This document shows, in pieces, positions 1 through 12,355 of a stretch of 64,000 bases of DNA (position 1 is the first letter of the stretch; every line of letters starts with the position of its first letter). This stretch comes from Planctomycetota bacterium (GTDB taxonomy: Bacteria; Planctomycetota; Planctomycetia; Pirellulales; PALSA-1355). Below the pieces are notes generated by a model. It was not told where the DNA came from. It ran no database searches and saw nothing but the letters and a program-made list of their open reading frames with translations. Where the stretch lies: the NCBI GenBank assembly GCA_003389325.1, contig QQVE01000053.1:124001-188000 (forward strand), written 5' to 3'. The translations under genes and the position numbers were made by a program.

Positions 1-2
1 CC

Positions 3-3983
<3,981 letters not shown>

Positions 3984-3985
3984 TC

Positions 3986-4498
3986 GTGCGGGAGCTCGCG
4001 CATCGACTGACAGGTGCAGGGGTGCTGGTGCTGGCGTGTGCGGCACCCGCGCTGGCAACTCCACAGGTTCTGGAGAAGCTCACATACGGGCCGGGCCGGT
4101 TCGTGATGTTTCAGCGCCCTATGACCGGGCTGTGGCACTATGGTGATGGAGAGCCACCGGCCGCGAAGGTCATGCCGCCGAAGCTGGAGGTCACTTCCAG
4201 CAACAACTGGGGCGGCTACACGGCGGCCTGGCGCATCGCCGGCGGCAAGTTGCTGCTTGACACGATCAGCGGCCGGCTCGACGGCGAGGCCGTGCGGGAC
4301 GAGGCGCTGCTGCCCGGGAAAAAGTTTCCCGTGGTCGCGACCTGGTTCACCGGCAAGCTTCACCTGCCGATCGGCGATTACAACGAACAGACGCAAGAGT
4401 ATGAGTTCGTTATCGTCTTCGACATCGAGAAGGGAATCGTCCAATCGAAGGCGATGTCGATGTCAGCGAGGATCTCCCGTACGTGGAATGGACGGTAG
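3986..4498 (+). CDS. Small exported protein of unknown function, probable frameshift near its 3' end
   Basis: I do not recognise the family. The GTG start at 3986 lies 2 bp after the helicase stop and gives a 170-residue product with an N-terminal signal peptide (hydrophobic GAGVLVLACAAPALA, cleavage near ALA-TP). The body is beta-rich in appearance. The last 17 codons of this frame (ending at 4498) are Arg/Ser-rich and unlike the rest. In the -1 frame from about 4444 the sequence instead continues as acidic, natural-looking protein (EGDVDVSEDLPYVEW) to a TGA at 4513-4515, only 8 bp before the next ATG. I infer a one-base deletion or sequencing error around 4436-4447; the intact gene would be 3986..4515. 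Confidence 0.6.
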   Translation: MRELAHRLTGAGVLVLACAAPALATPQVLEKLTYGPGRFVMFQRPMTGLWHYGDGEPPAAKVMPPKLEVTSSNNWGGYTAAWRIAGGKLLLDTISGRLDGEAVRDEALLPGKKFPVVATWFTGKLHLPIGDYNEQTQEYEFVIVFDIEKGIVQSKAMSMSARISRTWNGR

Positions 4499-4523
4499 TT
4501 GCCATTTTGGAGTGAACACGATC

Positions 4524-4934
4524 ATGGAGCCTCTCAAGACGCGTAGCGGCGAGGTCTTCGATCTCGAGGCCGACAAAATCGAGGACTGCATGCGCGATGC
4601 CGCGGCCGTCGCCCGATTCCACGCGCCCGGTTGGACGCCCTATGCGCGACTCGTCGAATGCGACCGCGTCACCGTCTTGCGCCTGCCCCTATTGCCCGGC
4701 GGCCGAGCACAACTCGGTAACTGCCACGACGGAATGACGATCGTCGTGCTCGATGGCAGCGCGTCGGTTGCCGGCGACAACTGGACCCGCAAGATCGCCC
4801 CGCACCACATGCTCTACGTTGGGCCGCATGAGTCCTGCGAAATCCAGGCTGCAGAAGACTGCCTCTTGATCGCGACGATGGTCGCCAAGCCGATCGATCC
4901 GCCCGAATCCCATCCGTTCAACTGGGGGCCATGA
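4524..4934 (+). CDS. Cupin-like small protein
   Basis: A 136-residue cytosolic protein with no signal peptide. Its centre (residues about 50-125) reads like a single double-stranded beta-helix: alternating short strands, a glycine turn in LPGGRAQLGNCHDGMTIVVL and a late ACEIQA-like strand. The canonical cupin metal motif (GX5HXHX4E) is not clearly present; the single GNCHDGM and APHHMLY histidines are the only candidates. The ATG at 4524 follows TGGAGTG about 10 bp upstream. It lies 8 bp behind the frame-restored end of the preceding gene, so the two probably form one transcript. It could be an RmlC-like sensor or enzyme; the substrate is unknown. The call rests on pattern only. Confidence 0.55.
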   Translation: MEPLKTRSGEVFDLEADKIEDCMRDAAAVARFHAPGWTPYARLVECDRVTVLRLPLLPGGRAQLGNCHDGMTIVVLDGSASVAGDNWTRKIAPHHMLYVGPHESCEIQAAEDCLLIATMVAKPIDPPESHPFNWGP

Positions 4935-4970
4935 CCCGCGCTCGAGTGGCGGCACGGCCTTGCATCAGGA

Positions 4971-5426
4971 CTACGGCTCGACGCGCTGCGGGCTGTCGAT
5001 CTTCTCCAGCTCGATCACGATCAGCTCGGGTGCCGGTTGGAACGATACGGGCCGGCCCTGGAGCGCGTCGAAGAAGGCGATCCGCAGCCGGTCGTCCTGG
5101 AGCTCGTAGATCAGCCGGCCGCTTTGCGGGCGATTGGCCGGCTCGACGCGGTTGACGTGGAACGCCGGCGGATCGGTTCCCGCTTCGGGCTCGATTTCAA
5201 ACCGCTCGCGCCCGCTGCCATCGCCGCTTTCCCAGGTGAGCTCGCCCGACTTGAAGGTCATTTGCGAATCGGTAATCTGCTTGTCGGTGATGGGTTTTCC
5301 CGACATGGTTGTCTTGACGACTTTCCACTTGCCATAGAGCGGCGCGAGTGACGCGCCGTCGTCACCCTGTGCCTGGCCGAGCAGCAACACCAGACCGGTC
5401 AGAACGCCACAGCCGAACGTGTGCAT
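4971..5426 (-). CDS. Exported TIGR03067-like lipocalin-type protein
   Basis: 151 residues. The start at 5426 was chosen because of the strong GGAGGGAGA ribosome site 7 bp upstream and the signal peptide directly after it (CGVLTGLVLLLGQAQG). The mature part opens with LYGKWKVVKTTMSGKPI, which resembles the opening of the planctomycete-expanded TIGR03067 domain (short beta-barrel, often 'GxWxxVSxxxxGxxx'). It ends in strands such as RLIYELQDDRLRIAFF. Function is unknown in this family; it is periplasmic by its signal. It converges on the cupin-like gene with a 36-bp gap. Confidence 0.65.
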   Translation of the reverse strand: MHTFGCGVLTGLVLLLGQAQGDDGASLAPLYGKWKVVKTTMSGKPITDKQITDSQMTFKSGELTWESGDGSGRERFEIEPEAGTDPPAFHVNRVEPANRPQSGRLIYELQDDRLRIAFFDALQGRPVSFQPAPELIVIELEKIDSPQRVEP

Positions 5427-5577
5427 CGTTGTCTCCCTCCGTCGAGCCGGGTGGGCGAGGTTTCCGCATCTGCTGGGCATTCTACCAGCATTTCGCGGCG
5501 TTTGTGGTCGAACCGCGTGACGCGTTTCCAGCTTCGCGGAGGCAGGCGTTTGGCCGGAGGCAGCGGCGTTGCGCAGG

Positions 5578-5613
5578 TGTACATCAGCCGGCGGCGTGGT
5601 ACGCTGATGTGCA
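5578..5613. repeat. Imperfect inverted repeat upstream of the PQQ-propeller gene
   Basis: TGTACATCAGC pairs with GCTGATGTGCA across a 14-base loop (10 of 11 positions). It lies about 60 bp before the ATG at 5671, inside the divergent 244-bp spacer. It could be an operator or a 5' leader hairpin; nothing identifies a regulator. Confidence 0.35.
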
Positions 5614-5670
5614 ATTGCGTCTCGGTCAAACTGCCCCTGCACTTTGCACGCGCCTGAGAGGAACGACCCC

Positions 5671-7053
5671 ATGAAGAAGATCGCTCTGGCACTGACGGCT
5701 TGGACGGCGGCCGCCGCGTGCTTTGCCGACGAAGTGCCCAGCGAGGTGCTCGAAAACTGGCCGCGCTGGCGCGGACCGCTGGCCACGGGCGTGGCGCCTT
5801 TGGGCAATCCGCCCACGCACTGGGACGAAGACACCAACATCAAGTGGAAGATCAAGCTCCCCGGCGACAGCACGGCCACGCCCGTCGTCTGGGGCGAAAA
5901 GATCTTTCTCACCACGGCCATCGAAACCGATCGCGAGGGCGAGCCCGAAAAACTGGCCGAGGCCGAGAGGAAGCCGCCGCGGGCCGGCTCGACGCTCGGC
6001 TTCTCTCGAGCCAAGCCGCCGACGCACTTCTACGAATTCGTCGTGATGTGCCTCGACCGGGCCACGGGCAACACGCTGTGGCGCGACGTTGCCAAGGTGG
6101 CCGTGCCGCACGAAGGACATCATCCCGACGGCAGCTTCGCCTCGGCCTCGTGCTGCACCGACGGGCGGATCGTGTGCGCCTCGTTCGGCTCGCGCGGCAT
6201 CTACTGCTACGACGTCGACGGCCACCAGAAGTGGAGCCGCGATCTGGGCCGCATGCGCGTCTTCAACACGTTCGGCGAAGGCACCTCGCCGGTGATCTAC
6301 GGCGACGCGGTCGTCGTCAATTGGGATCACCAGGGCGAGTCGTTCGTCATCTGCCTCGATGCTGAAACGGGCGACACGCGCTGGAAGGTCGGCCGCGAAG
6401 AGAACAGCAGTTGGGCCACGCCGTTGGTGGTCGACACGGGCGATCGACCGCAGGTCGTGGTGCACGGCTCGGCCCGAGTGCGAAGTTACGATCTCAAAAC
6501 CGGCGAGCTGCTGTGGGCCTGCGGCGGTCAGGGGCCCAGCGCTATTCCCTCGCCGGTCACCGACCGGAGCCGCGTGTATGCAATGACGGGCTTCATCACG
6601 AACTCGCTGTACGCCATTCCGCTCGATTCGGTAGGCGACATCACGAAGCAGGACGACAAGATCGCCTGGAAGACGCGTAAAGTCGGCACGCCGTACGTGC
6701 CCTCGCCGCTGTTGTGGGACGATTTGCTGTACTTCACCGCCGGCAACAAGGGCATTTTGTCCTGCTACGACGCCGCCACGGGCGAACCGATCGTCGACCG
6801 CCAGCGGCTGCAGGGCATCGCCAACGTCTATGCCTCGCCCGTGGGTGCCGCGGATAAGATCTATGTTACTAGCCGCGAAGGCACGACCGTGGTCATCCCG
6901 CGCGGCAAGTTCGTCGAGGAAGACGGCAAGCAGCGCGTCGAGATCCTGGCCACCAACAAGCTCGACGACAGCTTCGACGCCTCGGCCACGATCGTCGGCG
7001 ACGAGTTGTTTCTCCGCGGCAAAACCCACCTATATTGCATTGCCGAAGAGTAA
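5671..7053 (+). CDS. Exported PQQ-like beta-propeller protein
   Basis: 460 residues. The internal ATG at 5671 is preferred over one at 5644 because GAGAGGA lies just upstream and a clean signal peptide follows (KKIALALTAWTAAAACFA). The mature part begins WPRWRGPLATGVA, the usual opening of planctomycete PQQ-repeat proteins ('W..WRG...G'). It then shows repeated propeller blades of the form CLDRATGNTLWR, CLDAETGDTRWK, YDLKTGELLWA and CYDAATGEPI. The quinoprotein-dehydrogenase catalytic residues are not evident, so it is more likely a BamB-like scaffold or binding protein than an enzyme. Periplasmic. It is followed by a short spacer and the creatininase gene. Confidence 0.85.
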   Translation: MKKIALALTAWTAAAACFADEVPSEVLENWPRWRGPLATGVAPLGNPPTHWDEDTNIKWKIKLPGDSTATPVVWGEKIFLTTAIETDREGEPEKLAEAERKPPRAGSTLGFSRAKPPTHFYEFVVMCLDRATGNTLWRDVAKVAVPHEGHHPDGSFASASCCTDGRIVCASFGSRGIYCYDVDGHQKWSRDLGRMRVFNTFGEGTSPVIYGDAVVVNWDHQGESFVICLDAETGDTRWKVGREENSSWATPLVVDTGDRPQVVVHGSARVRSYDLKTGELLWACGGQGPSAIPSPVTDRSRVYAMTGFITNSLYAIPLDSVGDITKQDDKIAWKTRKVGTPYVPSPLLWDDLLYFTAGNKGILSCYDAATGEPIVDRQRLQGIANVYASPVGAADKIYVTSREGTTVVIPRGKFVEEDGKQRVEILATNKLDDSFDASATIVGDELFLRGKTHLYCIAEE

Positions 7054-7094
7054 CCCCGAGTACAATGTGACTGGGTTGGCTCCTTCCCTCCTAA

Positions 7095-7123
7095 CCCCCA
7101 GCCCCTGATCCCTAACCCCTCCC
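7095..7123 (-). other. G-quadruplex-forming motif on the minus strand, at the ribosome-site position of the next gene
   Basis: Five runs of three or more C on the + strand (7095-7099, 7102-7105, 7110-7112, 7116-7119, 7121-7123) have loops of 1-4 bases. The minus strand therefore carries a G3+N1-7 motif. Two CCTAACCCC units are contained in it. It ends 4 bp before the ATG at 7128, where a Shine-Dalgarno would be expected, and none is present. Confidence 0.6.
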
Positions 7124-7127
7124 TCCG

Positions 7128-7883
7128 ATGCTTCTCGCCGAAATGCCCTGGCCCCAGGTGGCCGCCCTGTCGCGCGACACTCCCGTGGTGATTCCCACCG
7201 CGGCGCTCGAGCAGCATGGCCACCATCTGCCCGTGTTCACCGACAGCATGCTGGTCGGCGAGGTCACGCGCCGGGCCGAAGAGGCCTTGCGCGACAAGGT
7301 GTTGATGACCCCCGTCATGTGGTTGGGAAACTCCGAGCATCATCTGGACTATCCCGGCACGATGTCGGCCGCGCCGCGCACCTACATCAGCCTGGTAGCC
7401 GACATGGTCGAAAACTTCATCGCCCACGGGTTCAAGCGGATCGTGATCGTCAACGGTCACGGCGGCAACACCGTGCCGGGCCAGCACGCGCTGTTCGAGG
7501 TACGGCAGCGGCATCGCCAGCGCGACGATCTGCTGCTGCTGTTTGCGGCCTATTGGGCGTTGGGGGCGGTGCCGCATGAAGCCGATCCGTCGATCGAGCA
7601 GCGCGTGATGCAGCATGCCTGCGAGTGGGAGACGGCGATGATGCTGGCGCTGGCGCCGCACCTGGTGGGCGACTACCAGGCGACCGAAACGGTCGACCCC
7701 GCAAGTCCCTTCGCTCCCGCCATGCGAGCCTGGGTCACCAAAGACCGCAGCCCGCCGGGCCACATCGGCACCCCGGCCTTGGCCACGGCCGAGAAAGGGG
7801 AGACGCTATTTAAGATCTTTTCGGCCGACGTGATCCATCTGCTCGAGCGGGCCATCAACTGGAGCGGTCGCGGATGGAACTAG
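7128..7883 (+). CDS. Creatininase-family amidohydrolase
   Basis: 251 residues, the normal length for the creatinine amidohydrolase / FAPy-deformylase family, which hydrolyses cyclic or formyl amides with two metal ions. Metal-site motifs seen: ALEQHGHHLP (Glu and His), TDSML (Asp), VNGHGGN (His) and CEWETAMM (Glu). No signal peptide, so cytosolic. The ATG follows a C-rich tract instead of a Shine-Dalgarno; no better start is visible. Its 3' end overlaps the next gene's start by 10 bp, which suggests coupled translation with the two following paralogues. The exact substrate cannot be told from the sequence, as the family includes creatininase, MftE-like proteases and FAPy deformylase. Confidence 0.88.
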   Translation: MLLAEMPWPQVAALSRDTPVVIPTAALEQHGHHLPVFTDSMLVGEVTRRAEEALRDKVLMTPVMWLGNSEHHLDYPGTMSAAPRTYISLVADMVENFIAHGFKRIVIVNGHGGNTVPGQHALFEVRQRHRQRDDLLLLFAAYWALGAVPHEADPSIEQRVMQHACEWETAMMLALAPHLVGDYQATETVDPASPFAPAMRAWVTKDRSPPGHIGTPALATAEKGETLFKIFSADVIHLLERAINWSGRGWN

Positions 7884-9220
7884 CCGACAAGCCACCAAGC
7901 GAGGCGACCCGTCTCGGCCCGAAGGTTTCGCGCCGCAGCGTACTGGCCGGAGTGCCTGCGGCGGCGATGCTGACCCTTGGCGGACGCGCCCGGCCCTTGC
8001 TGGCCGAAGAGACGCCTCGTCCCAAGCGGCCGAAGATCGCGGCCTTGATCACGGAGTTCCGCCGCAACTCGCACGCCGAGGTGATCGTCGACCGGATTCT
8101 GGAAGGCTACGGCTGGGCCAGCGAACACTACCATCCGAAGCTCGACCTGGTGGCGATGTACGTCGACCAGTTTCCTGACGCTGACTTGAGCCGCGAGCGC
8201 GAGTCGCGCTTCGAGAACCTGAACATCTACCCTACAATCGCCGAGGCCCTGTGCCTGGGGGGCGACCAGTTGGCCGTGGACGGCGTGGTGATCATCGGCG
8301 AGCACGGCAGCTACCCGGTCAACAAGAAGGGGCAGACGCTCTACCCGCGTTACGAGTTCTTCGATCAGACGGTCGACGTGTTTCGCAACAGCGGCCGCGG
8401 GGTGCCCGTGTTCAACGACAAGCACTTGTCGTGGAAGTGGGATTGGGCCCGCCAGATGGTCGACACGGCCGACGAGCTGACCTTTCCGTTCATGGCGGGG
8501 TCGAGCTTGCCGGTCACCTGGCGTGTTCCGGCGGTCGAGATGCCGTTGGGGGCGGAAGTCGAAGAGGTGATGTCGATCGCCAACGGCAATGTCGACAGCT
8601 ACGACTTTCATGCCCTGGAAACGATCCAGTGCTTCGTCGAGCGCCGCAAGGGTGGCGAGTGCGGTGTGGTGCGGTTGCAGGCTTTGCGCGGTGACGACGT
8701 GTGGAAAGCCTTCGAGGCGGGTAGCTGGGACAGCGGCGGCTGGAATCCCGCGCTGCTGGAAGCCTGCCTGTGCCGCAGCCACGAGCTGGCGCCGGCGCGC
8801 GAGGGCTTCAATCACGTCTATCCCACGTTCGACGACATGCGCCGGATGGTGAAGGAGCCCGTGGCGTATCGCTTCGAGTACGGCGACGGGTTGAAAGCCA
8901 CGATGCTGTTGCTCAACGGGCTGGTGGGCGACATCACGTTCGCCGCGAAGCTCAAGTGGCAGGACGAGCCGCTCTCGACGCTCAACTACCTGGGCGGCGG
9001 CGGCACGACGCAACCGCACAATTTCGACGGCCTGGTGTGGTACATCGAGAAGTTCATGCACGACCGCAAGCCGCCGTATCCGCTTGCGCGCACGCTACTC
9101 ACCACGGGGCTGGTGGCTGCCGGCGTCGAGTCGCTGTGGCAGGATAGTGCCACGCTCGACACGCCGCACCTGGCCATCCGCTACCAGCCGACCGGCGAGT
9201 CGACCTACCGCAGAGCCTGA
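7874..9220 (+). CDS. Tat-exported protein of unknown family, first of a tandem paralogue pair
   Basis: 448 residues. A twin-arginine signal is seen at about residues 18-45 (SRRSVLAGVPAAAML, ending LLAEE). I do not recognise the family. It shares long blocks with the next gene: YPTIAEAL, VDGVVIIGEHGSYP, LYPRYEFFDQ, VPVFNDKHLS, GSSLPVTWR and ERRKGGE. The alternating beta-alpha pattern at the start (KIAALITEF, DLVAMYVDQFP, VVIIGEHG) suggests a Rossmann-like domain, but there is no glycine-rich dinucleotide motif. It overlaps the creatininase gene by 10 bp. Function unknown; the operon suggests work on the same compound class as the creatininase. Confidence 0.75.
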   Translation: MELADKPPSEATRLGPKVSRRSVLAGVPAAAMLTLGGRARPLLAEETPRPKRPKIAALITEFRRNSHAEVIVDRILEGYGWASEHYHPKLDLVAMYVDQFPDADLSRERESRFENLNIYPTIAEALCLGGDQLAVDGVVIIGEHGSYPVNKKGQTLYPRYEFFDQTVDVFRNSGRGVPVFNDKHLSWKWDWARQMVDTADELTFPFMAGSSLPVTWRVPAVEMPLGAEVEEVMSIANGNVDSYDFHALETIQCFVERRKGGECGVVRLQALRGDDVWKAFEAGSWDSGGWNPALLEACLCRSHELAPAREGFNHVYPTFDDMRRMVKEPVAYRFEYGDGLKATMLLLNGLVGDITFAAKLKWQDEPLSTLNYLGGGGTTQPHNFDGLVWYIEKFMHDRKPPYPLARTLLTTGLVAAGVESLWQDSATLDTPHLAIRYQPTGESTYRRA

Positions 9221-9227
9221 CGCGAAC

Positions 9228-10433
9228 ATGACCCCTCCCACCGACAACAAGCGCAAGCGGCTGGCCATCGTTACCACGGTTTGGCATTACCTCTCGCACG
9301 CGCAGCACATGGGCGACCGCTTCCTGGTCGGCTATCCCTGGAACGGGCGCTGGCATCGGCCCGAGATGGACGTCGTGGCGCTGTACGTCGATCAAAAGCC
9401 GGAGGGCGATCAGAGCGAAGCGCGAGCCCAGGAGTTCGACTTTACGGTCTATCCCACCATCGCCGAAACGCTGCGCTGCGGCGGCGACAAGCTGGCGGTC
9501 GACGGCGTGATCGTGATCGGCGAGCACGGAGAGTATCCCCGCAACGAGAAGGGGCAAATCCTCTACCCGCGCTACGAGCTTTTCGAGCAGATTGTCAACG
9601 TGTTCGAAGCCGATGGCCGCAGCGTGCCGGTGTTCAACGACAAGCACCTGTCCTATAGCTTCGACAAGGCCAGCCGGATGGTGGCCGACGCACGCCGGCT
9701 GGGCTTTCCGCTGTTGTCCGGATCGAGCCTGCCGGTCACCTGGCGGCTGCCGCCGGTGGACGTGCCGCTGGGGGCGAGCCTCGAAGAAGCGCTGATGGTC
9801 GGCGTTGGCGGATCGGACGCGATGGACTATCACGCCTTGGAAGCCATGCAATGCATGGTCGAGCGTCGCAAGGGGGGCGAGTCGGGCGTGAAAGCCGTGC
9901 AACTGATCGAAGGGCCCGCTGTCTGGAAGGCCGGCAAAAAGGGGGTGTGGTCGCGGCGGCTGTTGGAGGCGGCGCTGTCGCGCTCCACCTCGCGCAGCGG
10001 CAAGGGCATGGAAGACGGCCGCACGCAGGACCTGACCCACAGTGGCGAGCTCGAAGAACTGGTCGCCGAGCCGGCGGCCTATCTCGTTGAATACAACGAC
10101 GGACTACGGGCCACGCTGCTGATGCTCAACGGCGCGGTGCACGACTACACGTTTGCTTGCAAGCTGCGCGGCGAGCCGAAACTGCTGTCGACGCAGTTCC
10201 TGCTGCCCACCACGCCCAACGTGGCCTACTCGACCTGCCTAGTACACCAGATGGAGACGATGTTCGCCACTGGGGCCGCGCCGTATCCGGCCGAGAGGAC
10301 GCAGATCGTGTGCGGTATGCTGGACCGCTGTCTCGATTCGAAGGTGCAAGGACATCGCCGGCTGCCGACGCCGGACTTGAACGTACGTTATAAACCTCCG
10401 GCCGCGTCGCAGTTCTGCGGGGCGCCGGCGTGA
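9228..10433 (+). CDS. Cytosolic paralogue of the preceding Tat-exported protein
   Basis: 401 residues from the ATG at 9228, 7 bp after the previous stop. It aligns block for block with the preceding protein (YPTIAETL, VDGVIVIGEHGEYP, LYPRYELFEQ, VPVFNDKHLS, GSSLPVTWR, ERRKGGE). It lacks the Tat leader and starts directly at the first beta strand (KRLAIVTTVWHYLSHAQH). The pair therefore looks like a duplication with the two copies sent to different compartments. Conserved His, Asp, Glu and Lys in GEHG, FNDKHLS and ERRKGG are candidates for an active or metal site. Function unknown. Confidence 0.75.
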   Translation: MTPPTDNKRKRLAIVTTVWHYLSHAQHMGDRFLVGYPWNGRWHRPEMDVVALYVDQKPEGDQSEARAQEFDFTVYPTIAETLRCGGDKLAVDGVIVIGEHGEYPRNEKGQILYPRYELFEQIVNVFEADGRSVPVFNDKHLSYSFDKASRMVADARRLGFPLLSGSSLPVTWRLPPVDVPLGASLEEALMVGVGGSDAMDYHALEAMQCMVERRKGGESGVKAVQLIEGPAVWKAGKKGVWSRRLLEAALSRSTSRSGKGMEDGRTQDLTHSGELEELVAEPAAYLVEYNDGLRATLLMLNGAVHDYTFACKLRGEPKLLSTQFLLPTTPNVAYSTCLVHQMETMFATGAAPYPAERTQIVCGMLDRCLDSKVQGHRRLPTPDLNVRYKPPAASQFCGAPA

Positions 10434-10453
10434 CTTACTCAGGAGAAACGACC

Positions 10454-10975
10454 ATGAGATTGCTCGCTGCTGTTGCCGTGTTGGTGTTTGCCGCGACGAG
10501 TGCCTTTGCCGACGCGCCCGAGGTGGGGGACAAGGCGCCCGAGTTCAAGTTGCAGGGTTCCGACGGCGAGGAGTACGCCCTGTCGGACTTTGCCGGCAAG
10601 AAGATGGTGGTGCTGGCCTGGTTCCCCAAGGCGTTCACGCGCGGCTGCACGGCCGAGTGCAAGAACATGAAGGAGAACGGCGAAGCGATCAAGGCGTACG
10701 ACGTGGCCTACTTCACGGCCAGCGTCGACGATGCCAAGACCAACGCCGAGTTTGCCAAGTCGCTCTCGCTCGATTTCCCGATTCTGAGCGATCCCTCGAA
10801 GGAAGTGGACGCGGCCTACGGCGTGGTGCACGAAGGCCGGCCGGTGCCCGAGCGGTGGACCTACTACATCGGCCCCGACGGGATGGTCAAGGCCGTCGAC
10901 AAGCAGGTGAACACGAAGGACGCCGCCAACGAAATCGCCACGCAACTCGAATTGCTGGGCGTGGAGAAGAAGTAG
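10454..10975 (+). CDS. Exported peroxiredoxin (AhpC/TSA, Bcp-like)
   Basis: 173 residues. The start at 10454 is set by AGGAGAAA (10441-10448) and the signal peptide that follows (LLAAVAVLVFAATSAFA). Thioredoxin-fold peroxiredoxin: KAPEFKLQGSDG strand, then WFPKAFTRGCTAEC with the peroxidatic Cys in TRGC and a second Cys four residues on. That is a C-x3-C spacing, whereas E. coli Bcp has C-x4-C. It then runs FPILSDPSKEVDAAYGV to the end. It should reduce peroxides in the periplasm. It converges on the MFS gene with a 15-bp gap. Confidence 0.88.
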   Translation: MRLLAAVAVLVFAATSAFADAPEVGDKAPEFKLQGSDGEEYALSDFAGKKMVVLAWFPKAFTRGCTAECKNMKENGEAIKAYDVAYFTASVDDAKTNAEFAKSLSLDFPILSDPSKEVDAAYGVVHEGRPVPERWTYYIGPDGMVKAVDKQVNTKDAANEIATQLELLGVEKK

Positions 10976-10990
10976 CCGACGCCGTGGCAA

Positions 10991-12340
10991 TCACTCGATG
11001 GGCACGCGTTCGTCGTCGGCGATTTTGCGGTTGGCGTCGACCAACAGCCAGCAGCAGGCGCCCACCAGCAACAGCGCGGCGTAGACGTAGAACGCCGGGT
11101 CCCACTGCCCGCGGCCGGTGTAACCTTCTTCGCGCATCCACGTGACGAAGTAGCCCAGGAACAACACGGAGCCGAAGGCGCCGGGGATGCCCATCGAGTT
11201 CATCAGGCCGAACACCGAGCCGAGGTGCCGGCCGCTGATCTCGGTGGTGACGCTCCAGAACGTGGCCTGTTGCGACATCGTGCCGATGCAGGCGGCGGCG
11301 GCCAGGAAGCTCGTGGCCGTGGCCGACTCGGCCTGCACGCTCAACAGCAGCAACACGGCCGCGGTGGCCGTGCCGGCAAAGCCAAAGTAGCGAAAGCGGG
11401 CCGGGCTGAAGTTCGTCAGCCGGGCCAGGCGGTCGTTGAAATAGCCGCTGGTGATGCAGCCGATCGCCGCGCCGGCGAGCACCAGGGCGGAAAGCCAGGC
11501 CGCCTGCTGGCTGGACACGCCGCGCCCCTGTTCCAGGTAGCTGGGATACCAGTTGATAAACATGTAGTAGATGGCCGACGAGCAGGTTTGCACCAGGCCC
11601 AACAGCCAGATGTTGCGGCTGGTGAGGATGCTCCGCCAGGGAATCGGCGGATGCTCGGTGGTGGGTGCCGCCGGCCGGCCGCGCTCGATCAGTTCGGCCT
11701 CGGCTTCGTTCACGGCCGGGTGCTCGGCCGGCTCGTCGCGAAACCAGTAGTAGAAAGCCGCTGCCCAGACAAAGCCCAGGCAGCCGAACACGACGAACGC
11801 GCCCCGCCAGGTGACCGTGTCGATCAGCAGTTGGGCGACCGGGGGCGCCGAAGCCGCGCCGACTTGGGCGCTGGTGAGCATGAAGCCCTGGGCCATGCCG
11901 CGGTTAGCCAAGGGAAACCAGCGGGCGATCACCCGGGCCGCGTTGGGATAAGCGCCGGCCTCGCCCGCGCCGAACAAGAACCGCACGGCCACGAGCGACC
12001 CGATGCCGAGCGCCGCGCCGGTGAGTGCCGTGAATAACGACCACCACACCACGATTCGCGCCAGCACGCCGCGCGAGCCGAACCGATCGCCCCACCACCC
12101 GGTCGGCACTTCGAAGATTCCGTAGGCCAGCGTGAAGGCGGCCAGTGCGTAGCCGAGTTGGGCTTCGGTGAGCCCGAGGTCCTCGCGAATGGGGATGGCC
12201 GCCTTGCCGATGCAGGCCCGGTCGATGTACAGCACGAACGACAGCGAGCACAGAAACGCCAACACGCCGAATCGCGCTCGCGTCGGCGCCGCATCGGGAT
12301 CGAGCGGCTCGTGGGCAGGAGTATCGGGGCGGGAATTCAC
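10991..12340 (-). CDS. MFS transporter, anion:cation symporter (ACS) type
   Basis: 449 residues with about 12 membrane segments. It begins at a GTG (12340); no in-frame ATG is near. The first segment carries YIDRACIGKAAIPIREDLGL, typical of the ACS family (hexuronate, glucarate and phthalate permeases). The loop 2-3 motif reads GWWGDRFGSRGVLARI, close to the MFS signature G-x3-D-R-x-G-x-R. Later features are FLFGAGEAGAYPNAARV and, near the end, SGRHLGSVFGLMNSMG. The likely substrate is an organic acid or sugar acid taken up with protons; no neighbour identifies it. Confidence 0.88.
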   Translation of the reverse strand: MNSRPDTPAHEPLDPDAAPTRARFGVLAFLCSLSFVLYIDRACIGKAAIPIREDLGLTEAQLGYALAAFTLAYGIFEVPTGWWGDRFGSRGVLARIVVWWSLFTALTGAALGIGSLVAVRFLFGAGEAGAYPNAARVIARWFPLANRGMAQGFMLTSAQVGAASAPPVAQLLIDTVTWRGAFVVFGCLGFVWAAAFYYWFRDEPAEHPAVNEAEAELIERGRPAAPTTEHPPIPWRSILTSRNIWLLGLVQTCSSAIYYMFINWYPSYLEQGRGVSSQQAAWLSALVLAGAAIGCITSGYFNDRLARLTNFSPARFRYFGFAGTATAAVLLLLSVQAESATATSFLAAAACIGTMSQQATFWSVTTEISGRHLGSVFGLMNSMGIPGAFGSVLFLGYFVTWMREEGYTGRGQWDPAFYVYAALLLVGACCWLLVDANRKIADDERVPIE

Positions 12341-12355
12341 GAGCGTATTGTAGCC

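Noticed and set aside
7090..7119. CCTAACCCC units considered as telomere-like or host contamination
   Set aside because: Only two imperfect units inside clearly bacterial flanking sequence.
7880..9061. Antisense frame of about 390 codons over the Tat-exported unknown gene
   Set aside because: The paralogue at 9228 proves the + strand frame is the conserved one.
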